This document shows positions 58,997 to 64,000 of a stretch of DNA of 64,000 bases, piece after piece. Position numbers and translations under genes: made by a program. Position 1 is the first letter of the stretch. Each line of letters opens with the position of its first letter. The notes under the pieces are model-generated. The model saw only the letters and a program-made list of their open reading frames with translations, was not told where the DNA came from and did no database searches. Origin of the DNA: Streptomyces sp. NRRL WC-3742 (lineage in GTDB: Bacteria; Actinomycetota; Actinomycetes; Streptomycetales; Streptomycetaceae); the NCBI RefSeq assembly GCF_000720635.1, contig NZ_JOCF01000030.1, forward strand, positions 40,263-104,262. The letters are read 5' to 3'.

Positions 58997-61840
58997 TCAG
59001 AGCCGGTCGTCCTCGCCGTCCGGTAGTGCCTGTTCGAACCAGACGACCTTGCCCATGCCCTCGGCCCTGGCGCCCCAGCGCAGTGCGAGGCGGCGGACGA
59101 GTTCCAGGCCCCGGCCGCCCTCGTCGGCCTCGGCCGCGTGCCGCTCCCGGGGAGGGTCGGGCAGCGGGTCGGAGATCTCGACGAGCAGCGCCTCACCGAG
59201 CGTCAGCCGTACCCCGATCGGGGCGCTGGCGTAGCGGACGGCGTTGGTGACCAGCTCGCTGACCAGCAGTTCCGCCGTGTCGGTGAGCTGTTCGACGCCC
59301 CATTCGGCGAGGGTGGCGCGCACGAGGCGGCGGGCCCGGGAGACGGCGGTGGGCTCGGCGGGCAGGGTCCAGCCGGCGGTGAGGGTGCCGGCCTGGCCGT
59401 GGCCGAGCCGGGCGAGCAACAGGGCGACGTCGTCGGGTTCGCGGCCCTGCTCCATGGTGTCGAGGACGGCCTCGCAGGCGGCCTGGATGGAGGCGTACGG
59501 CTCCTGGAGCACGGTGACGAGCCGTCCGAGGCCCACGTCGAGGTCCTTGTCCCGGGACTCGACCAGGCCGTCGGTGCACAGGGCGAGCAGGCTGCCCTCG
59601 GGGATCTTGAGTTCGACGGATTCGAACGGGACGCCGCCGACGCCGAGGGGGGCGCCGGAGGGCAGGTCGAGGATGCGGCCGCGGCCGCCGAGCAGCGGGC
59701 CGCCGGTGCGGGTGGGCCCGTCGGCCTCCTCGCCGGGCACGACCAGCACCGGGGGGATGTGCCCGGCCTTGGCGACGGTCAGCTTCGAGGTGCCCGGGTC
59801 GTAGACCGCGTAGACGCAGGTGGCGAGCAGCGCCTCGTCCGGGCCCTGGGCGAGGTCGTCGGCGAGTTCGTGGACGTGCCGCAGCAGGACGTCCGGCGGC
59901 AGGTCGAGGGCGGCCAGCACCCGTACGGCGGTGCGCAGCCGGCCCATGGTGGCGGCGGCCCGCAGGCCGTGGCCCATGACGTCGCCGACGACCAGGGCGG
60001 TACGGTCCCCGGGCAGCGGGATGACGTCGAACCAGTCACCGCCGACCTCGGTGCCGCTGCTGCCGGGCACGTAGCGGTAGGCGACCTCGACGCCGGTGGG
60101 CTGCGGGACCTGCTGCGGGAGCAGGGTGCGCTGGAGGGTGAGGGCGGCGGTGCGCTCGCGGGCGTAGAGGCGGGCGTTGTCGAGGGAGCTGCCGGCGCGG
60201 TCGGCGAGTTCGACGGTGAAGGCGAGGTCGTCGCGGTCGAAGCCCTCGCGGTAGCCGGCGCGGCTGACGAGCAGCAGGCCGATGACGATGCCTCGGGCGC
60301 GCAGCGGGACGACCAGCATGGAGTGCACGCCGAGGTCGTGGGCGGCCTGCATCTTGGGGTCGCCGGGGTAGGTGACGTCGTCCAGCTGGTCGGCGCCGGA
60401 GATCAGTTCGGGCACGCCGGTGCGCAGCACCCGTCCGCAGGCGGAGTCCTCGGCGAAGGTGATCCGGGCGCCGCGCCGCAGCATCACCTCGACCTCGGGA
60501 CCGTCCTGGACGGAGGCGGTGCCGAGCTGGAGCAGGGAGGTGCGCCGGTCGTGGCCGTGCCGGGGCAGGTCGTCGCCGTGGGCGACGGCCTGGAGCAGGA
60601 TCACCGCCGAGTGGTCGGTGAGGCGGGGGACGACGGAGCTGGCGAGCTCCTGGGCGATGCGGGAGGCGTCGAGGAGGTCGCCGACGCGGGAGCCGAACTC
60701 GTTGAGCAGCGAGAGCCGGCGGCGGGCGTGTTCGACCTTGGCGACGGCCCGGTAGCGCTCGGTCACGTCCATGACGGTGCCGGAGATGCCGAGGACGCGG
60801 CCGGAGCGGTCGGTCATCCGGCTGTAGGAGATCGAGCGGTAGCCGGAGCGCGCGGTGACCGGGGAGGCGAGGGTGACGTCGATGACGGGCTCGCCGGTGG
60901 CCAGCACCTGGCGCTGGATGGCGGTGACCTCGTCGGCGGCGCGCTCGGGCAGGGTCTCGCCGGTGGTGCGGCCGACGTGGTCCTCCGGGGCGACGCCGTT
61001 CATTTCGGCGAGGGTCCGGTTGACGGCGGTGTAGCGCAGGTCGGTGTCCATGATGGCGATGCCGAGCGGGGACTGCTCGAACAGCGCGTCGCGCACCGCG
61101 AGGTCGCGCTCGACGGCCCGGACCGCGGACGCCTCGGCCAGGTTGGCCTGGAGGAACGGGGTGCCGTCGCCGTCGACGAGCAGGGAGATCCGGGCGTCCA
61201 CGGCGACCGGCAGGCCGTCCCGGTCGAACAGCTCGGCGTGGCCGGCCCAGCGGCCGTTGCGCAGGGTGTCCTGGATCGCGGCCCGGATGCGGCCGACCTG
61301 CGCCTGGTCGGGGATCAGCTCCTCGATGCGGCGGCCGACGAGCAGTTCGCTGGGCCAGCCGAGCAGTTCCTCGGCGGCGGGGCTCCAGAGCACCACCCGG
61401 CCCGCGGTGTCCAGGATCGCGATGGCGACCTTGAGCATGTCGAGCAGGCCGCCCTCGGGGGGCGCGGCGGGGCCGTACGGGGCGTCGGCGGGGCCGCCGG
61501 GAAAGGGTCGGCCGGGGCGGCTGCGCAGGCCCGGGCTGTCGGCGGCGTCGGGGAGCGTGAGGGAGGGCGCTGGGTGCGAGGGAGGGGCGTGCGGCGCCAG
61601 CTCGGGCGCCGGGATGGTGCTCGTACCGGCCGGGTCGTCCGGGTTGCCCCTACCCCGGCGGCGGGCCGGCGGGGGCTGCGGGCCGCCCGCTGCGGCGCCC
61701 CTGCGCAGCCGGGCGCGGGCGGCGGCGCTCCCCGCGGACCCCGCTGTCCGCCGCTCTCCCCCGCGACCGTTCCCGGTACTCGGCACCGGCGAGACCTCCG
61801 GCTCTGGTCGGGATCGGCGGCGCCGGCTGGGGCGGCTCAC
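58997..61840 (-). CDS. PAS-PAS-GAF-SpoIIE phosphatase-HATPase regulator, second copy
   Basis: A 947-residue paralogue of the 56158 protein with the same domain order. A ~125-residue Pro/Arg-rich disordered N-terminus precedes PAS 1 (LKVAIAILDTAGRVVLWSPA), PAS 2 (PLGIAIMDTDLRYTAVNRTL), GAF (about 385-555), SpoIIE phosphatase (GGDWFDVIPLPGDRTALVVG, GDVMGHG, CTDGLVESR) and HATPase (ELVTNAVRYA). The phosphatase cores of the two copies are much more alike than their N-terminal sensor parts, which suggests shared output with different inputs. The GTG start at 61840 has no strong ribosome-binding site. A 154-nt gap with its own terminator separates the two copies. Confidence 0.9.
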   Translation of the reverse strand: MSRPSRRRRSRPEPEVSPVPSTGNGRGGERRTAGSAGSAAARARLRRGAAAGGPQPPPARRRGRGNPDDPAGTSTIPAPELAPHAPPSHPAPSLTLPDAADSPGLRSRPGRPFPGGPADAPYGPAAPPEGGLLDMLKVAIAILDTAGRVVLWSPAAEELLGWPSELLVGRRIEELIPDQAQVGRIRAAIQDTLRNGRWAGHAELFDRDGLPVAVDARISLLVDGDGTPFLQANLAEASAVRAVERDLAVRDALFEQSPLGIAIMDTDLRYTAVNRTLAEMNGVAPEDHVGRTTGETLPERAADEVTAIQRQVLATGEPVIDVTLASPVTARSGYRSISYSRMTDRSGRVLGISGTVMDVTERYRAVAKVEHARRRLSLLNEFGSRVGDLLDASRIAQELASSVVPRLTDHSAVILLQAVAHGDDLPRHGHDRRTSLLQLGTASVQDGPEVEVMLRRGARITFAEDSACGRVLRTGVPELISGADQLDDVTYPGDPKMQAAHDLGVHSMLVVPLRARGIVIGLLLVSRAGYREGFDRDDLAFTVELADRAGSSLDNARLYARERTAALTLQRTLLPQQVPQPTGVEVAYRYVPGSSGTEVGGDWFDVIPLPGDRTALVVGDVMGHGLRAAATMGRLRTAVRVLAALDLPPDVLLRHVHELADDLAQGPDEALLATCVYAVYDPGTSKLTVAKAGHIPPVLVVPGEEADGPTRTGGPLLGGRGRILDLPSGAPLGVGGVPFESVELKIPEGSLLALCTDGLVESRDKDLDVGLGRLVTVLQEPYASIQAACEAVLDTMEQGREPDDVALLLARLGHGQAGTLTAGWTLPAEPTAVSRARRLVRATLAEWGVEQLTDTAELLVSELVTNAVRYASAPIGVRLTLGEALLVEISDPLPDPPRERHAAEADEGGRGLELVRRLALRWGARAEGMGKVVWFEQALPDGEDDRL

Positions 61841-61899
61841 CGATGGTGACGAACTGGGCCGAAAAGTGACATACCCAGCAGGATCCAGGCTATCCCGGC

Positions 61900-62424
61900 T
61901 TATGGGGCGTCTTGTCCGATTGACCTATCCGGGCGAGCGCGCGTCGCCGGTCGTTTCGCGCCTCGGACTCGCAGCAGCGGGACGACGTGCGGCAGGACGT
62001 CGCGGTCGTGGACGAGCCAGTCGACGGAGTCCAGTTCGTCCGGCCCCAGCCAGCGCAACTCGTCGTGCTCCAGCAGCGGCCGCGGCTCGCCGTCCAGCAG
62101 CTCCGCCGTCCAGAACCGCAGCTCCAGGCCCGGCCGGACCGTCCACGCGCCGGGCAGCCTGGTCAGCGCCCGGGCCCGTACGCCCAGCTCCTCCAGCAGC
62201 TCACGCTCCAGCGCCTGCGCCTCGGTCTCGCCCGGCTCGGCCTTGCCGCCGGGGAACTCCCAGCGGCCGGCCACCGACGCGGGCGTGTTGCGGCGGGCGG
62301 CGAGCACCCGGCCGCCGCGGACCAGGGCGCCGCCGACGACAATCCGGGGGGCGGGGGTCGCGCCGGGGTTCTCGGTGGAGCTGTCGGCGGAGCTCTCGGT
62401 GGCGTTCTCGATGGGCTCGTCCAT
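61900..62424 (-). CDS. Nudix hydrolase (MutT-like, 8-oxo-dGTPase type)
   Basis: A 174-residue Nudix enzyme. The Nudix box is complete: GKAEPGETEAQALERELLEE followed by LGV. The context RIVVGGALVRGGRVLAARR before the box and WEFPGGK are the MutT pattern, so oxidised (d)GTP is the likely substrate. It has a ~25-residue disordered N-terminus and an Arg-rich tail. ATG 62424 has TAGGGT 6 nt upstream and no Shine-Dalgarno, so leaderless. It lies 17 nt from the SPOR-domain gene stop. Confidence 0.9.
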   Translation of the reverse strand: MDEPIENATESSADSSTENPGATPAPRIVVGGALVRGGRVLAARRNTPASVAGRWEFPGGKAEPGETEAQALERELLEELGVRARALTRLPGAWTVRPGLELRFWTAELLDGEPRPLLEHDELRWLGPDELDSVDWLVHDRDVLPHVVPLLRVRGAKRPATRARPDRSIGQDAP

Positions 62425-62430
62425 GCCCCG

Positions 62431-62436
62431 ACCCTA
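62431..62436 (-). promoter_or_regulatory. -10 box of a leaderless promoter (Nudix gene)
   Basis: TAGGGT on the minus strand, 6 nt before ATG 62424. It lies in the 17-nt gap after the SPOR-domain gene. Confidence 0.5.
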
Positions 62437-62441
62437 CGGCC

Positions 62442-62615
62442 TCAGCCGGCGGCGTCGTCCTGCTCCTGCGCCTCCGCCTCGACCCAGTAGAGCTGCTTGT
62501 GGCCGCGGGCCTCGAACTCGGCGGCCAGGCGCTCCGCCTCCGCCCGTTCCAGTCCCGCCGCGACCAGGAAGCGGTTGCCGTTGTCGTCCTGTCGCATCAC
62601 CCGATGAGCGCCCAT
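62442..62615 (-). CDS. SPOR-domain miniprotein
   Basis: A 57-residue protein: MGAHRVMRQDDNGNRFLVAA, then helix LERAEAERLAAEFEARGHKQ and the strand LYWVEAEA. This matches small streptomycete proteins called SPOR-domain proteins, roughly half of a full SPOR fold, whose members usually bind denuded peptidoglycan glycans. With no signal peptide or membrane helix, a cytosolic role is likelier. TAGCCT 7 nt before ATG 62615 predicts a leaderless transcript. It is followed by the Nudix gene. Confidence 0.85.
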   Translation of the reverse strand: MGAHRVMRQDDNGNRFLVAAGLERAEAERLAAEFEARGHKQLYWVEAEAQEQDDAAG

Positions 62616-62622
62616 GCGTCAC

Positions 62623-62628
62623 AGGCTA
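62623..62628 (-). promoter_or_regulatory. -10 box of a leaderless promoter (SPOR miniprotein)
   Basis: TAGCCT on the minus strand, 7 nt before ATG 62615. Confidence 0.45.
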
Positions 62629-62745
62629 GAGAGGCCCCGGCCCGCGTGGGGGTCGGGCCGGGGCTCGCCCGCGACCGTACGTGCGGCGCGCTACCGTGCG
62701 GTACGGACGCGGTTAACGACGGGTAACGGCCAGTGGGGCGGGCCT

Positions 62746-63999
62746 TCACACCCGGAGGTCGGGTGCCTGTTCCCCGGTGGCCAGGCCCAGCGAGCGCCGC
62801 ACCTCCACGCTCAGCGGGACGGTCTTCGCCACCAGGGCCTGCGCCCGGCGGATGTCGCCGGACAGGTCCGAGCCGTCGACGGCGTCGTCCCAGGCCGAGG
62901 CCGCCTGCTCCTGGGCCGTGGCGAGCTTGGCCACCTTCGGGGCGACCTCCGGCGTCCACTTCGCCGACGCCGCGCGCAGCGCCCCGGCCTCGCCGCGGGA
63001 GGCGGCGGCCATCTTCCGGGCCCACTCGCGGTGGGCGGCGGGGTCGGTGGTCGCGTCCTTCTTCGGCCGGTTGGCGGAGGCGCCGTTGAAGTCCCGCACG
63101 GCCTCCAGGTACGCCAGCTGGGCGGCGTTCATCGTGCTCCGGTCGGTGCGGACCGTCCCCACGTGCTGGTCGTCGCGGTCCTCGAAGGCGCAGGTGACGA
63201 CCCGCTCGCCGCGCAGCCAGTTGAGCTTGGTCGGGTAGAGGTAGACGTCGTCCATGCCGTCCGGGACGGCCCAGCTGTCGAGCGCGTACTCGTCGAGCAC
63301 CCTGCGGCACAGCTGCGCGGACCGCTCCCGGAGATCGCTCTCGCCCGGGTAGGTCGTGTGCGCGGCGTCGGTGAGCGAGGCGGCGCCGGCCACCTCGCCG
63401 TGGTGGGCCTCCGTGCAGGCCACCCGATGCACCCAGTACACCGTCTCGTCGCCGCTCGGGTCGGCCGAGCTGCCGCCCTCCGCCGAGCTGTAGCAGTCCC
63501 CGGTCCTCAGGTCGGACCAGTGCACCATCCCCGCCGGCACGCTGCCGCCACCGCGGGCCGCCCGGTCGCCGCTGCGGGCCGAGCTGACGTTCGTCACGCC
63601 CATGGCGAGGGCGAGCAGCAGCGTGCCGATCGCGCCGAGCACCACGCCCGTCACGGCCAGGCCCCGGCCGCGCTCGCGGCTGGACTTGAGCTGGAAGAGC
63701 GCGACGATGCCGAGTACCAGGGCCACCGGCGAGATCAGGGTCAGGCCCGTCACCAGGGAGGCGACGGCGAGGCCGTTGGTGGCCCGGACGGCCGGAGCGG
63801 GCGCCGGGTAGGGGTGGCCGAACGGCTGGCCGTAGGGCTGGCCGTACGGGGACGGGGTGCCCGGCATGCCGGGCTGGAGGCCGGACTGCGCGGACGGCGG
63901 CACCGAGGCCCAGCCGCCGGAGGGCAGCGGCGGGGGCGGCGGCTGGAGCGGGGCCGCGGCCGGGGCGGGGGCAGGGGTGGCCTGCGGCGGAGCCCACGG
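62746..63999 (-). CDS. DUF4190 / septum-formation-domain membrane protein, 5' end outside the window
   Basis: At least 417 residues are visible, and the frame remains open through the right edge, with a Pro/Ala-rich stretch (PAPAPAAAPLQPPPPPLPSG) continuing the N-terminus. A GTG at 63903 is therefore probably internal. After a Pro/Gly/Tyr-rich region come two membrane helices of DUF4190 (GLAVASLVTGLTLISPVALV; GLAVTGVVLGAIGTLLLAL). An extracellular septum-formation-like domain follows, with Cys residues in WSDLRTGDCYSS, VHRVACTEAHHGEV, QLCRRVLDEYAL and VVTCAFED. It is probably a cell-envelope protein linked to division, but the role is not established. Confidence 0.85.
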   Translation of the reverse strand, partial: PWAPPQATPAPAPAAAPLQPPPPPLPSGGWASVPPSAQSGLQPGMPGTPSPYGQPYGQPFGHPYPAPAPAVRATNGLAVASLVTGLTLISPVALVLGIVALFQLKSSRERGRGLAVTGVVLGAIGTLLLALAMGVTNVSSARSGDRAARGGGSVPAGMVHWSDLRTGDCYSSAEGGSSADPSGDETVYWVHRVACTEAHHGEVAGAASLTDAAHTTYPGESDLRERSAQLCRRVLDEYALDSWAVPDGMDDVYLYPTKLNWLRGERVVTCAFEDRDDQHVGTVRTDRSTMNAAQLAYLEAVRDFNGASANRPKKDATTDPAAHREWARKMAAASRGEAGALRAASAKWTPEVAPKVAKLATAQEQAASAWDDAVDGSDLSGDIRRAQALVAKTVPLSVEVRRSLGLATGEQAPDLRV

Positions 64000-64000
64000 G

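Overview
The window is 64 kb of very GC-rich actinobacterial chromosome, almost certainly Streptomycetaceae (Streptomyces or Kitasatospora). Evidence: codon third positions are nearly all G/C, GTG and TTG starts are common, a mycothiol gene (mshB) is present, and gene order matches the streptomycete core. From memory it also matches Mycobacterium tuberculosis Rv1202-Rv1239c (dapE, LOG, folP2, DivIVA-like, tagA, DUF3117, O-methyltransferase, sigE, rseA, tatB, mrp, mgtE-like, corA). I see no rRNA or tRNA gene, CRISPR array, insertion sequence, prophage or biosynthetic gene cluster.

Layout. 1-9 kb: a partial gene, DUF6758, a PHP hydrolase, a SUFU-domain protein, CorA with a possible leader peptide, an EamA exporter, a PNPOx-fold protein, a soluble MgtE-like protein coupled to DUF1003, and Mrp. 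9-17.6 kb: an unknown protein, TatB, an ECF sigma/anti-sigma pair, O-methyltransferase, DUF3117, enoyl-CoA hydratase, Tag, DivIVA-domain protein, FolP2-like protein and a LOG protein. 17.6-24.7 kb: dapE, a lytic-transglycosylase-like membrane protein, a secreted protein, dapC, fdxA, a GNAT and a SirB1-like protein. 24.7-32.7 kb: a response regulator, MerR, GNAT, TrmO, then histidine kinase-ABC permease-ABC ATPase and an S9 peptidase. 33-37.2 kb: a small membrane protein, mshB, DUF6113 and a membrane-anchored PG-binding protein.

37.3-56 kb is dominated by peptide uptake: two complete tandem oligopeptide ABC operons (BldK-like: SBP, permease B, permease C, ATPase D, ATPase F), a lone third D ATPase, and two further lone lipoprotein SBPs. 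TypA/BipA sits beside them. In both operons the F ATPase is damaged at the same place. In one copy the Q-loop segment is missing in frame. In the other the Walker A motif is also gone and the frame is broken. 56-64 kb: two tandem PAS/GAF/SpoIIE/HATPase phosphatases, a Nudix hydrolase, a SPOR-domain miniprotein and a DUF4190/septum-formation protein that runs off the right edge.

Regulation. At least ten genes have a TANNNT -10 box ending 6-8 nt before the start codon, which predicts leaderless transcripts. Strong stem-loops separate most convergent or serial units. The 430-nt region upstream of the first peptide operon is unusually AT-rich for this genome and full of inverted repeats.
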